From Leuctra nigra (taxonomy: Eukaryota; Arthropoda; Insecta; Plecoptera; Leuctridae), in NCBI GenBank assembly GCA_934045905.1, contig OW203761.1, forward strand, positions 34,336,964 to 34,400,963: a DNA stretch of 64,000 nt. Reading direction: 5' to 3'. Below the pieces are notes generated by a model. That model saw only the letters and a program-made list of their open reading frames with translations. It was not told where the DNA came from and searched no databases. The position numbers were made by a program, and so were the translations under genes. This document shows, one piece after another, positions 24,001-39,000 of this stretch. Within the stretch, counting starts at the first letter, position 1, and every line of letters starts with the position of its first letter.

Positions 24001-27000
24001 AGTAGTAATGGAGAGGAAGGCAACAAGAAATGTGAAGATCAGGCTACGGGGCTTGGAACTGGCGGAGAGAGGAGAGTTTAAGTAACTGGGGAGCTGGCTA
24101 ACTAAGGATGGAAAAATAGGAAGAGAGATAACATCAAGAGTACAACAGGCTAACAAATTTTTCCAGTTAGTCAGGAAACTTCTTTGGAATGAGCAGTTCC
24201 CCCAGAAATGCAAGATACTCCTTTTCAAAAGCTATTTCCTGCCAATACTCACCTACGGTTCCGTAACGTGGGCGATTGGAGGAAAGGAGGAGAGCCAGTT
24301 GCAGGCAGCAGAAATGAAGTTTTTACGAAGCATACAAGGAGTAACTAAAGCCCCATTTACACGGTAAAATTTCATGTAAAATCTTTTATAAAATCTTTTC
24401 GTAAAAGAAATTTTACCGTGTAAAACAACCAATTTGATGGTAAAATCTTCGTAAAATCTTCTGTAAAAGGGTTGTGTAAAACCTTTTATGATATAAAACA
24501 TGTTCTATTTCTGTAAAAGATTTTACGAAAAGATTTTACAAAAAGATTTTATAAAAGATTTTACAGGAAATTTTACCGTGTAAATGGGGCTTTAGATGGA
24601 CAAGATCAGGAGTGAAAAGATTAGAGGAGACTTGAAGGTAGAGAGGTTGGCATTTAATATGGGGAGAGAGCGGCTACGGTGGTTTGGCCACATGAAGAGA
24701 ATGCAGAGGGAGAGAATACCGCGTCGGGAGCTCGAAGCTGCGAGAAGTGATAAAAGGAGAGTGGGAAGACCGAGGGAAAAGTGGAGAGAGCTGGTAGCAG
24801 AAGATGTACAAGAGAGACTGGAGAAGTGGGAAGAAGTGGAAGAAGGAAGGTGGTGGGAAGACAGGAAGAAGTGGAAAAAACTGGTAGAGAAGAAGAACGA
24901 AGAGGAAGAGCCAAGCCTGGCCAGCTAGCTTAGGAGTCCGGGCCCTAGTAAATGGTGGCCTCGCCACCCCCCGACCCAACTCTTGGAACCGGGAGGTAGA
25001 TTATTATTATATAAAAATAAACCCTTTTGAAAATAAAATATTCTATTATTCAAGAATTCAAAATGTCAAAAAAGGAGAATTTAACTAAAATTATTGTGAA
25101 TAGTATCAAAGTGTTAAAATCTCAAAATTGTGTATTTGTTTATTTAAAGAAAGCACCTCAAATAACTTTAAAGAACCTCCGTGATTATAAAGGTTGGTTC
25201 CAGTTTTTCAAAAGGAAGTCGTAACAGTTCCGGTTCTGGTTCCAAAAGGAAACGGGTTCATTTCAGTTCTCAGTTCCGATTCCTGATTACGTTATACTTA
25301 AGCCCAGTGGCGGCTCGTCCATAAGGGCTACTGGGGCTAAGCCCCACCAACAATACAAAAAAAAGAGAAGGGATTATGAAAATAAAAATTATTTTTTATT
25401 TTTTGAGAGGTACTGTTCGTTTTTCCTATGTTTGAACTCTCTACAGACCGTGACACCGTCAGTTGTTCTGTAAGGCCGAGAAAGACAATGAATGAAGTCT
25501 TTCTCGGCCTAGCAGAACAACTGACTGTGGCTCCTTCTGTTGAGAGTTCATACAGTAAAAAAACAGATTGTATCTTGAATTATTTTGTCCGAAAAACAAT
25601 TTTTCACATATAATTGGTTAGGTACGTTTTTAACTGTTCGGTTGATTGTTTGTATGCCGCCTCTCGCCACGCCATGTTACCGCTGTGATCTGCCGGCCTC
25701 TTGGGGCTAGCCCTGCTGCTTTTAAAATTCGCGCCACTTTACGCAGTGCAATTCCCGCACACCGCTGCCTTGCTGTTCACTAGCATGCGAATCGTACATG
25801 CTGACGTCACCAAGCATGGGGCTGAGTCCCGCCGCATGCATTCGCGGCTGAACTGGCCTGCCGCTTACTGCGCAGACACTGCAGAGCGAGTAGGCGGCAC
25901 ATTTACGAGACACTGACAGCTGGGAGGTATATTGAGGTGTCAAGCTTTGGATTTTGAGTAGTTAGCGAGTGATATACAATGATTTAGATGAATAAAATTG
26001 ACAATATTTTGAATATACCGATCTCGCCCCAACAAATACTAGAAATTTACCGCCTTGGGTTTTATCATCTGCGTGTTTAACTTTTTCAAAACAATGCAAA
26101 AAGGAAAATCCCACACCTGGTCTCCAATGACTCTGTTTCTGTTTTCAAAATATTAGCCCCACCACTTTCAAAACCCACGAGCCGCCACTGCTTAAGCCCA
26201 ATTTATACGGGCAACTTCTTTTTCAAATTCTGCGTCACATTTCTGTGTAACATTTCTTGATAGAAATTAGAACATGTTCTAAATGATATAAAAGTTGAGC
26301 TCAAGTTCTGTGATAAGAAATTGCGTCGTGTAAATACAAAATTGTATGAAAAGTGCGAATGTGACACAGAAGTTGTTCAAGAAATTGTACCGTGTAAATC
26401 AGGCTTTATACTAGGGATGGAGCGAACCTGGATTTTGATATCGACTATCGATATCATTTATATATCGATATATATCGATATATCGATATCGCGATATATC
26501 GATATATTGAAATATCGAAATATCGATATATTGAAGTATCGATATATTGAAATATCGATATATTGAAATATTGAAATATCGAAATATCGATATATTGAAA
26601 TATCGAAATATCGAAATATTAAAATATCGAAATATCGATATATTGAAATATCGAAATATCGAAATATTGAAATATCGAAATATCGATATATTGAAATATC
26701 GAAATATTGATATATGACAATATTATATTTCGATGTAGGTATGGAAATATTGATATATCGCATAAATGCCTTAAATGCCTTAAATTGCTCCTAAAAATGA
26801 TAGGAAATTCAAAAGAAAATTTAAATAGAAATAACACAGCCGTTCCAAAATATAGGGTCACCGGCCAGATAAGAAAGAAATGTGAATAATCTGAGAAATT
26901 GTTCTAAAATCTGATAAACGCTGCACTGCAAATATGAATTATTTTGCCATAGTAGGTATAAACTTCAATTAAGAATATAGTTGTATCATACGGTAAAGCT

Positions 27001-30000
27001 TCGATATATCGATATTTCAATATATCGATATTTCAATATTTCAATATTTCGATATTTCGATATTTCAATATTTCAATATATCGATATTTCAATATTTCCA
27101 TATTTCGATATTTCAATATTTCAATATATCGATATTTCAATATTTCGATATATCGATATTCAATATATTCAGGTATCGATATTTCGATATTTTTTTGATA
27201 TCGATATATATCGATATATCGATATTTTCTCCATCCCTACTTTATACCCAAAGAAGAGATTTTAAATTTTTCAAGAAAAAAACTATGTACATCCCATAGA
27301 GCACTGTCATAGTCCACATTAAGAACTATATAGTTGGCTCTGTTTTATTAAAAAATTCACATGTAGTACAAACGAAATTCCAGTTACGTTTTTCCAGTTA
27401 TTCAACACAAGGTAACATTTTGTAGATACCTGGAAACTGGAACTGCATCTGGGTTTTTCAGTAACAAGATTTTTTTAATGCATAAGCTTCATTATATTCG
27501 AATTTGATCATTCGTTTATCCGAAAATTACTCTTCGACTTCAAATAATTCAACTTAGACTGAATACTTCGCCTAAATTGAATGTTCGCACACCCCTGGCC
27601 CTAAATAAAGCACTTGCACTGCTGTTAAACTAATATTTACTCTCATTTCAGTAAAAGCTGTCGAATCTTACTCATTAAATAAATCTGAATGTGACCAAAA
27701 AGTAATACAGTTAGCGCAAGATGTATTAAAAGAACACACAGAGACAATAAATAAGCAGCGAAGAGATTTGGAATGCAGCATAAGAGTACTTCAGGAAAGA
27801 GTAAGTATCTCTGCGCTCGATTGTAAATAAAGCTGCGTCCACATGGACCATTTTGCGTTTTGTATTTTTTTCTAAAAAAAAAGGTACAATAACTGCTTAA
27901 GGCAGAATTGTCATTATATCTATGTTGACACAGCTACATTTTTAATTTTAAAGGCTAAAACATTTCATACTAGCTAATAGTTATGAACAAGGACACAGAA
28001 AGCTAGATGTGAAATGTTCAGGTATCTCAAATTGAAAGTAGGTAACACAATTGAGCCACAGGTAAGGGCTAAATCATCAGATTTTCAAAGAAATGGATAT
28101 GCATTTAGTTCCTTATCAAATTTGCATTCACATAACTTATGTTTCAGAACCAGTCTTTGGAAGATGAGAACATCCTTCTATTAAAGAAACTTGAAAAGCT
28201 ACAATCCCGGTGTTTGAAGCGATCCGGTGAAACATGTGAAACTCAAAATTCAGATATAGCAAGTAGTAGTTTCATAATTAAAAATAATGAAAAATTACGT
28301 GCCAAACTGAGTTGCATTCAATCTCGAATGGAACTAATGGAGTCATGGCAGCAAAATATGAAACAAAAAGTGGAACAACTTGAGGTGCAATCTCGCAACC
28401 TGAAATTTGAAGCTGAGAGTGAAAAATGTGAGTAAGAATACTTAGCACATTAAAATAATTAACTAGGCTACATACCTTTTGATAACTATTCCTTTCGTTC
28501 CTACCTCCTTTTGCCTTTCACATGCATTTACTAATCATTTCTTTGTGATAATAATGTACTTGAGTTTGTTTCAAGAGTGGCTGTTTTTACTAACAGCCAG
28601 AACTATTTCATTTTAGTAATGAAAAATAGGTTGGTGGCTGATCATCACATTGAATGTGCTTCCCATGAAATGGAATTACGAGTAACGAATGAGATATTGC
28701 AGCAATCTCTCGAGGCAGCTAATGTCCTTTTGCTAGACATGGGTACTTTACACAAAATGCTACAAAACAAGAAAATCAGTATTTTCATTAATTGGAATTC
28801 ATCAACTGTGAGTATAAAATATAAATGTTAATTGTTTGTTTGAGTCAACAGGACATAGCCTCAACAACCTTAACTTTTGTTGTAAAGGAGCAGTCTGTCC
28901 TTATGAAAAACTTGTTTGCATCTTTAAGATGTTTACTTTAATGCTCTCATTTGTCTCCAATAGTCCAGTATCAAAAGGTATCATCTGGGGTTCTTAGTTA
29001 GGCACCAAGAAATTATTGCCCCTGAGATCCTTCCTGGTCGGAGTGTCTAAATCGCGTTGGTGTCAAAGGCGTATGAGCGCCAGGGGCAATGGGGGATGTC
29101 AAATGTATTTTCATTAATTACAGCCAAAAGGCATGAGATGCAAAACTTTGGTAACGGAATAAAAGTTGAGTATAAGGAAGGCAAAATTTCATTACAACTT
29201 TTCTCTACTCTTTCTCAAACAGTTTTAACACTTTTCAACGAGACAGGTATTGACGTTTAGAAACCGGACTAGAATAACATCATAAAGCAAAGCAAATCTC
29301 ATGTCGAGATGTGCCTCGAGGAGATCCAAACTTAGCTAATATGCTAATCTTCCAATTGAAATAGGAAGTTTGTACTGAGGTTTGTTCTCTCAACCCAGTT
29401 TATCACTGCCAGGCAAGATCCTCACAATCACAGCCAGACAAGTTACGTCATGTCACAGCATGTGACAACTTCTACCCCTCTTTCTAACCAAAAACAGGGT
29501 ACTAATGATTGTACAATTGATGTTTACTTAGGCAAGCCGCAATACTTTAGCAGAAGTGATTCATGTAAGCCGTAATTGCATTAACGATCTTGGCAGAGAG
29601 CTGTTAATTATCCATGCCAATACAGCAGTCGACGCCGAGTTGGATAAGTAAGAAATATTATATTTATTTAGTAACTAGTTTTTGCCAGTATTTTTCTACA
29701 ATAGTTAATGTAACATGGCACTTTTGTTTAAGGAAAATGCACAATATGAATGACAGACTTCAACATATGCAGCAGGTTTTAAGTGAAGTAAAACATGAGA
29801 AAACTGTAATGCAAATAGAATTAGAAGGAGCTACAAGTACAAAACTCAAAACAGAGAAGCTAATGGAAAATCTCGTTCAAGAAAATGCTAAATTACAGGT
29901 TACTTGCTTTCCATAATATATTTCTTTTAGTACCTAGTCTGGTCACAATATCTACATTTAATAACAACACAACTACATTAAGTAAAACATATGTATCAAA

Positions 30001-33000
30001 TAGCCAAAAACTATTGCCAAAAATGAATAGAAATGGTCAAACTTTGTAGGTATTTCAATTTCAAAAAATGTCCGGGCGATCTAGAGTGCCTATATTTTGA
30101 CTCTCAAGTTTTATCCAATGAACATAATTTTCATCATTTTTGTGCACACCATATCACTATGAAATACAACTGGACTGGACATGTTTGCCTATTGCGTATG
30201 TAATTGTATAACTAAATACAATCATAAAACTACACCTTCGTTAAACCTCAAATATTTTATCCTCATGTCCATTATTTTATTTTATTAATTATTGTTGATG
30301 TAAAGCAGTGGTGAATCCTATGATTGTTATAAAGGTACTATCTAGTCTTCTTGTCTTTTCTGGAGTTTGTTTAAAATGGTCACCAAGCAGAATTACACCA
30401 CTGCACAATGAGACTACACAAAAATATGTGACTTGATTTTGCACAGTCAAACATTTTCACATGCTATTCCAACTCGAGATCAGGCACTCTGAAATTATTA
30501 GATAAGAAATAATTTTAATGTTGCAAACCCACACATTCTTATTTTCTATTGGAGTTGAAAGGACAATGTCTTTCTAGGATCACCTAGCAAAGGCAGTTCA
30601 TAAACAATTGATTCTTCATAAAGAGATTGGGGAAAATCACTTTTGTGACAATCCAGTCAAACTATACAAAGAAGAGACTAAACAAAACCATGATCTACCT
30701 TTACAAGGTTTTGGCACCAGAACCTATGAACCTATGTTTGTTAAAAATGGAGAACTTAGTGCTCAACAGAAGCAGGTATGTACACAGGTGTGTGTATAAA
30801 TTAAATGAAAAACATGTACATACTTTTAAGTTGATTTTTCAATTCAATGTATGTATATAAATTATAATACCGGGTGGCGCAAAAAAAATCACCCTGATTG
30901 AGAGGTCACTATATCAAAACTATTATAGATGGGATTCTGAAATTTGTACACATACCTATTAGAAAACAATTTAATATAATATAATAAAATTTAATATATG
31001 CAAGTTTCAAAAACATTACAATTGTAGGAAAAAAGTTACAGCTGTTCAAATTTGGTTGTCAAAAAATTGATTATACAGAGCTCAAATAGCGCGCGTCCAG
31101 AACACTTCAAGTGGCCAGGACGCTGTTTCTTCAAAACTACATCCGATATCAAGCTGAAAATTTCAAATTATATTGAAAATAGATTATGATCGATTGTGTG
31201 AAATTTTCAATCAATTTGAACGAATGGAACGAAATTTATGGAATCTTGAAGTTGAGCGTAAATTCAGAATATGTAGATTATTTCTAAACTTAATTATTAC
31301 ACACGTTATAAAAGTGCATTTTTCCCACCATTCTGCTTTCAAACTCAACTTCAAGATTTCATAAATTTCGTTCCATTAGTTCAAATTGTTTGAAATTTTT
31401 ACACAATCGATCTTAATCTATTTTCAATATAATTTGAAATTTTCAGCTTGATATCGGACGTAGTTTTTATGAAAGAGCGTCCCGGCCACTGGAAGTGTTC
31501 TGGACGCGCGCTATTTGAGCTCCGTATAATAATCAATTTTTTGACAATCAAATTTGAACAGCTGTAACTTTTTTCCTACAATAGTAATGTTTTTGAAACT
31601 TGCACATATTAAATTTTTGTATGTTGTCTAATATGTGTACAAATTTCAGAATCCTACTATCTATAATAGTTTCGATATAGTGACCTCTTAATCAGGGTGA
31701 TTTTTTTTGCGCCACCTAGTATTTTCTGTAAGTTACAAAATCGCGATTCAAAATTTTGAACAAATCAGTGTTCGTTCATAAATGCGTTACACCGAGGGTT
31801 CTTCTAGTTGTAACTAGTTTAAGCAGTCATCTCAGAATCACTTTTAAATTGATTCAATTAAAAACCGCTCTGCTGGACAACAAATAGGGGGTTGTTTGAT
31901 TCAGTATGTGAATTTTAGACCCCCTGAATTGCTTTTAATTGTTTAAATTCTAAAAAAAAAACACCATGAGGGGCTAGAATTGGGGTGTTTGGCCTAACAC
32001 CCCTCTCCAGATGCCTCCAGAATGTATGATTTTACATAGAACTTAACTGAATTGAACATGTTTCTAGGAAAACATTGCAGCTCAAAGGGAGAATGATCGG
32101 GTCCACAGAAGAAGAGAATTGAATAATGGAACTTTCACCATTGACATGCCTAGTTCAAGTCAGACAGAGGACTGTAGATCTAGTATTGAAATTGAATATC
32201 TAAGAAAACAATTGCGTCAAGTAGAGGATGAAAAGTATTCTCTTGCAGTTGAGCTTCAAACATTAAAAGCAGAGTGTGAAGTACTTGCAAAAACAAAAAA
32301 TGACTATATCAACACTAAGTCCACTCAGGTAATACTATATTATTAATTTAATAATGGTACTAAAGGTCCCAATAAAAAAATATATAATATACTATATCAT
32401 ATACTATCAATCGAAATATCGTACCTACTGATTAGCGTACAATTACGCATTCTAACTTTTGGTAGAGTTGTCATTCTGATGACCTATTAGAACCCTCTAT
32501 GCTAGAACAAAGCTGTTCGTAATATAGGTGTTCACATTTAAGTCAGCCTCAACTAAAAAATTACACCAGTATGGTACACAGTGTAACAGGGTGGAGGGGG
32601 GGGGGGGGGGGTCAGGAGCCAGTAGAATGTCACGCATTGATATTGAAATTTTCAAGCATTTTCAGTTCAGTCGATATGTTGACCGAAAATTTCGCTAAAC
32701 GATAAATTCTGATACATTTCTCATTTCTCACTCAGAAAAATGTTATTATGGGGAGGTAGTTTTGTGATGTCCTTTTAGCGGGGGGAGGGGGGTCAACAAA
32801 ACCATTTGTAGCATTTACAACCCCTTAGATATTCCATAAATAATTTTAAATTGTATTTCATTTTCACTTAGCATGACATAGACAAATTGGTGCAAGAAAA
32901 TACAACATTAAAAGAATTAATTGAGAATAATAAAACAACAACCCTTTCTGAATTTGAACTCGGTCCTTGTTGTGCAATGGGTGTTCACTATATGGAGAAG

Positions 33001-36000
33001 GCCAATAAAAGTATAAAATGCTTGCAAGAAGAATTAATAGAAAGAAGAGGACACGATCGATACTTTAATTGTGTCATAGAAGAAAACAACAAAAAAATTG
33101 TTCATCTGGAAAAAATCTTAGGTAAGCTACATTTAAGACGGCTGGGTAGCGAGTTTGACCTTGAAGAGTTTTTTAATCGATTTTTATCAATATTTCTTAT
33201 TTTTTTATGTGCTTTCCCTCATAAAGATACTAGACCTACACTTTCCCCACCCCACTACAAGGGAAGAGTGTCAACTTCCAGATTTTCGCGGTCTCAAAAA
33301 GGTCAATAAGAATAGTACCATGTAAAGATAGGACGACTTTTGGCACTAGCGTTGAGGGAGGTCACTTTTAAATCAAATGATTTCTTGCTACACAGACCAT
33401 ATTTTCATAAGAATTGAGAATAAGAATTAAAAATTGATGTTGATATTTGGTTATTTACCGAAATAGTGGATAATTATTAGATATTGTAGTGTAATAATGA
33501 TATTTTGATTGCGTAATGACAGCTGTCAGTATTTTTTATTTGTTTCCAAGGCTCTCTTGAAGACTCATGGCAAATGGAAACAATGAAACAACTGAGGGTG
33601 TGTCGTCTCATTATTACATGGATTTTGATTTAGAAATTGCAATATCTTCTTATTTTCAAACATGTTATAATACTAGAGTAAAAAATGGATATATCTAAAC
33701 AGTAAGGCTGGGTAGGACCAACTTTAGATTAAGTTAATTATCGGTGGTTAGTGGAAAATTAGTGAATCCTATTGGCTGTGGAATTCGCGCCAACTGGATA
33801 CATTGGCTAACTATCGATAGTTAACTTAATACAGAGTAGGTCCTACCCGGCCTAAGTACATCTTCTTATGCCTGTCAAAAATGTTTCGGCGTTGTAGTTT
33901 CGATGGTCCTTGGTTTTGACCTGTCTCGATGCTAGCGCCATGCAAGGGGGGGAAAGTTTGGCCAATGCCCTATCGTTCTAAAATCATAATGACGAACCGC
34001 AGCGCTCCTGAAACGCTGTGGTGGTGGGAACTGAGAAAACTCTTCGTTACATATAAAATCTAAATAAGTAAATATTGATTAATAAATATATAGGTATAGG
34101 TACTACAAATATATTTATATCTAAATCTAATTATGTATGCAGAGGTAAATAATAAATATATTTTAATTACTATTTACTTAATGCGTTTACTATGCGAATA
34201 ATGACGATAATGAATGACTGTTCATTTACTTCCATTGTCACGTGGAAGATAGCGCTGACGGGAGTCATTCATTCCGATGGACTTTTTTGTTCTTCAAAAA
34301 TTAGCATTGGCAGCATAGGAAGTTGATGCTCTTCCCTTGTGGTGGGGGGGGGGGGGGGGAGGGGGAGTGTAGGTCTAGTCTCATTAATCCCTCACTACTA
34401 CCTACGATCACCACACTTTACAGGGTTCGCAAACTGTCTGCGTATTGTGACGTCACTCCCATACGACCAATGCTAAATGATGGCGGCCCAGTGCTTGGGC
34501 CGCCGATTTGCTCTTTCTTACTTCCTGCTCCGTCATACTTCCGGCCGGTGACCCGCGAAATTTAAAAAAAGTACGCTTTTGGAGTGTTTAAATTTGATTC
34601 ACACAATTGCCGCCAGGTTTTAAAGAGCTTCTCAAACTTGCCGCTGCTAAAGAAGATAGCGCATTGTCGAATATTTGAATTCTGTTCTGGCGGGAGAAAA
34701 AGACATGTGTCAAGTGAGCGACATCACAGCCGCTTGTTCTATGCTTGTTGTGTTCAAGGTGACCAAGCACATGGCCAGCTAGTCAGACAGTTTCCGATCC
34801 CTGTAAAGTGTGGTGATCGTAGCTACTACTTGAAGATTCACACACGCTCATATTCTTCAAGCGTCATTCTTGGAATATTCAAGTGCAGAGATTTTTCAGA
34901 GCGAGAAATATGCACTGAGTGATTTAAGTGTGCCAGTGGAAGACACGAACACTGTATGAGTGCGCACTGGATTTCCAAGTGGAAAACGCTAGAAGTTTAC
35001 TATGACCTTGAGCATTATCCGTTATGTGTAACATTCAACGTTCAAGCAATTTACTGAAAGCAAAGTCTATGTACTTAGAGGCTCCTAAAATGTACAGTAT
35101 GTATTGCAACTTGATGATAATGACTCGTGAATAATGCCTATGTTCTAGGGGAAAGGAATGAACTGTTAAGGAAAAAGGACATGCAAATAGCACAAGAAAC
35201 AAATACAAAAGAACTAGAAGTACTCTCTCTAACCCATGCAAAAGATCAATTGAACGCAAAACTTTCATCACTGGTTTGTGAAAATACAAAAACTGAAGAC
35301 CAGTTAGTTGCAACTTACCAAGAACTGGAGATAATGAGAAGGGAACTGCTTGATAAGACGACCAAACTTGAGACGTTAGAGAATCACGTTTCTCTTGATC
35401 TGGAACATAGAGAAAAGAAGGAAATGTTGAAACTGAAAGGTATGCTTCATATTTTTATTTAGTGCTTATGTACTGAAACAGCATGGGAGAGAGTAACATA
35501 TTACCATTTTTTGGTACATAGTATGTACACCCGACAATTCATAAAACGATATTTGAAATAAATGGATTGTCTGAAAAAAATGTGATGGCATCATCTGATG
35601 AAGTCTATACTTACTCGTCATCTACCTCTAGTAGGTGAGCTCTGATTTCATTGATATTAACAAGGATTGATAATAATGTCAATGAACCTGACCAGCAGCC
35701 AATCTGTTTTGTTCAAATACCTACTAGAGGTTGGATTCAAGTACCTAATGTTTTGTTTTATATTACATGTTTTTTTTTGATAATCTGTTTTGAAAATTTT
35801 TGCACTTAAGCTGCCCTCTCCCCCCCCCCCCCTCATCAGTGCCCTTGGGGAGAGATACACCATATCCATACATTGGTAGGTTGGAGACAAGTTATATCTT
35901 GCCTCCATCCCCTCCATCAGTCCTCCGCCTACCTCCCCACCAGGCCTGACGTTTCATCCTCCTCCTCCTCCTCTTCTTCATCCTCGTCACCTTCCTCCAA

Positions 36001-39000
36001 CTTCTCCACCAGCGCCCTCCAGATCCTCCTGTCCTCCCACCACTTATCTGCTTCCACTTTCTGCTACCTTTGCTGCCTGTCCTCCACGTCTTCTCTGATA
36101 AGACCACTCCACTTCTCTCTTGGTCTCCCCACTCTTCTTCTTCCCATCACTGTTTCTTCAAACTCCTGTCTTGGGATTCTCTTGAGATCCATTCTTTTCA
36201 TGTGTCCAAACCAACGCAATCTCTCTCTACCCATCTTGTAGCTCAAACTTTCCATTCTCAGCTCCTTCCTAATACAACGGCTTCTCAACCTGTCCATCTT
36301 TGTTACTCCCTTCACACTTCGTAGGAATTTCATCTCCGCTGCCTCCAGCTGGCTGCGTTCCTTATTTCCAATCCCCCATGTAACTGCTCCGTATGTTAGT
36401 ATTGGTAAGAAATACATTTTATACATGAGCAGTTTACACTGGCGAGGGAAATCTTCGTTCCACAGCAGCTTGCGAACAGCTTGGTAGAAGGACTCGGCTT
36501 TTTGAATTCTCGCCTTCACCTCTGCATCCACCTTCGCCTCCTTAGTTAGTATACTTCCCAAGTATTTGAATGCATCCACCTCTCTCAGCTACTTCCCACG
36601 TAACCTAATTCTTATCCTGTTTCTCAATGTTTTCCTCTTCTCCATTTTCAATATTTCGCTCTTAACTTGGCTGATCTTCAGTCCCACTTCCTCCATTACT
36701 TCACTCCAACGATTTAAAATATGAATATTAATGTCAAGTTCAGTTTACCTAACTATAAACATTGCAGCTGGTATGAATAATGTAGTATTTCGTACAGTGT
36801 GTTCATCCTCTAATAGGTTGAATAGGCAGATTATGCAAGGAAAATTTACAAAAAATATAGTAATTCATTTTTTCGTACTCAGTATTACAATTGTACCTGG
36901 GTAATGGCACCCAGGTTTGAACCGGGTACCTACCCAAGTACCCGACTGACCTCTAGTATGTACTATGTCGGCAAACCGGTATAGCAATATTATGTATGAG
37001 CAGCAAAGAAGTATGAAATTTTTTGACTGTACTCTTTCAGGTAAGTTAGAGGACTACAACAACATAAAAGATCAGCTTACAAAATGCCTTGAAAATCAGA
37101 AGGATTTTTTATCGGAAATTGATAATTTACGTTTAAATGTTGCACGGAGGGATAAGAAAATTGAAGAGTTGAGAAAGAAATGTAATTGCAAGGCAATTGA
37201 AATTAAATCATTAGAGGGTAAACTGAAATACACAGATCACACTCTCCAGGAGACAACTGAAAGAGCAGAGGCCAATCTAAAGGGTATCGAAGACCTGCAG
37301 CAAGAGTTAAAAGAAGCAACATTAAGACTTACTGTGTATGAAAACCATATCAGTAAAATGGACTCTGGTATTGAAATGCAAATAGTTTTGATGAACAAAG
37401 ATAGGGAAAAAGAACAATCTGCTAAAGTCCAACTGGAAGAGGAAGTGGTCCACATGAAGAATGAAATCGAAGGTTTGCGACAGAGCTTAGAACAATCCAT
37501 GAAGCAAATTAGTTTTATGAGAAAAGCTGAGAAAGAATTGAAAAAAATACACGAAGATGAAAAGAAAAATATATGTTTGTTAAAAGGGGTTATAAATAAG
37601 CAAAAAAATGCATTACAAGAAGTCAAATCTTTAAGAAAAATGATGAAAGAGTACAAATCAAAAGAACTTCATGTGACCTCTGGTAAGTACTTTTACTCAG
37701 TACCTACAATGATCTAGTATCTTGTCTATGGTCGGTGACAGGCAAAGATTGAACCCTGTTTAGCATTGCCAGGTATAGGCCGGCCTTGTTTCGAACACCA
37801 TAATTTTAGACAAATTGCCCTTTCCAGTAATACTTTACTTGGCCGTATAACCAAGGTGACCAAAAACAATACACCAGAAAATATAAAAAAATGAATTGCA
37901 CATTGATGTATCTGAGTGGTGCCCTCTAACGGCCAAGGGCCCTGGCATATAATGCCGACCCAGCCACCCGGTAGGTACACCACGTTACGATATGAGCATA
38001 ATGAGTGCTTGGAAAAATCTTATTTAATGTTGTTAACCGATGTGAAATCCTTCTCCACTATTCATTGCAATTTTTTTTTTTAGAACATATGAAATACCAA
38101 GAAAGTGTGGCTAAACATAACGAAGAGATGAAGACAATGATGAAGCTACAGGATCAACATTTGCACGACCTGATCACAGAACTTAAGAGCCTTGATTCAG
38201 AAAAGCAGCAGAGCAACAAGGTATGGAGAACTTCAAGTCAGTTACCAATTCCCCAGCAATTCATCACCCTAATGTAATTATTTTGATAGGTTCTAGAATT
38301 TCTGAACATAAAAATTGCTACTTTGGAAAAAGAAGATGTCACTCTCGAGCAACAACTGGCAGTTAATGGTTCAATTATGGACGATTTAAACAGTGAATAC
38401 AGGTAAGTGGGTGATGGTGCTTTACATCATAGACAGGGCAGTGCAAGTCCTTTTTTCAAGAGGATGCAAAACATTGACTAAGGTCAGCTGCTTTTCATCA
38501 AGAGTTTTAGAATTTTTTGGTTTCAATTTATAAGTACAATTTCACCAACAGGCAGTAGTTACATGCCAAAATGGATCTCCTGCCCTTCATCAAGTGATTA
38601 TGTCTAGATTGGTTTGTACTGCATGCCACACAGTATTGAAAGGTTTACTGCTCCCTACACAGATACAATACTCAATCTAGTGGAGCGGTCGCTCCACTCA
38701 GCCAAGTCGTACCGTACACTCACAGTCACTCAACATACCGTAAATGCCTAATAAACTGAGGAGCAGACCAACTACTTTTACTGTAAGCAACAACATAGCA
38801 TTTTCGGCCTACTGGATCTCAACAATGGAAAATCTCACATTGATGTGAAATGTCTTAATTTTGAGCTATGGCCCACCTGACTACATATACATCACGCGAC
38901 AACAACCGGTCATGCCGTTTACGACCTAGAGGGCAGTGAAAATCGTGAAATTACACCGCTTTCTTCTTCTTCAGATGATAATGATGATGATTCCCGAAAA

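Noticed and set aside
26458..27265. Repetitive Tyr/Ile/Ser/Asp frames on both strands
   Set aside because: They are translations of GATATATCGA-type low-complexity arms of a hAT element, readable on both strands.
35873..36241. Serine-rich plus-strand frame
   Set aside because: It is antisense to the LINE C-terminal fragment on the minus strand.
37237..37656. 139-codon minus-strand frame
   Set aside because: It is antisense to the largest coiled-coil exon; A-rich coding strands give Phe/Ser-rich shadows.
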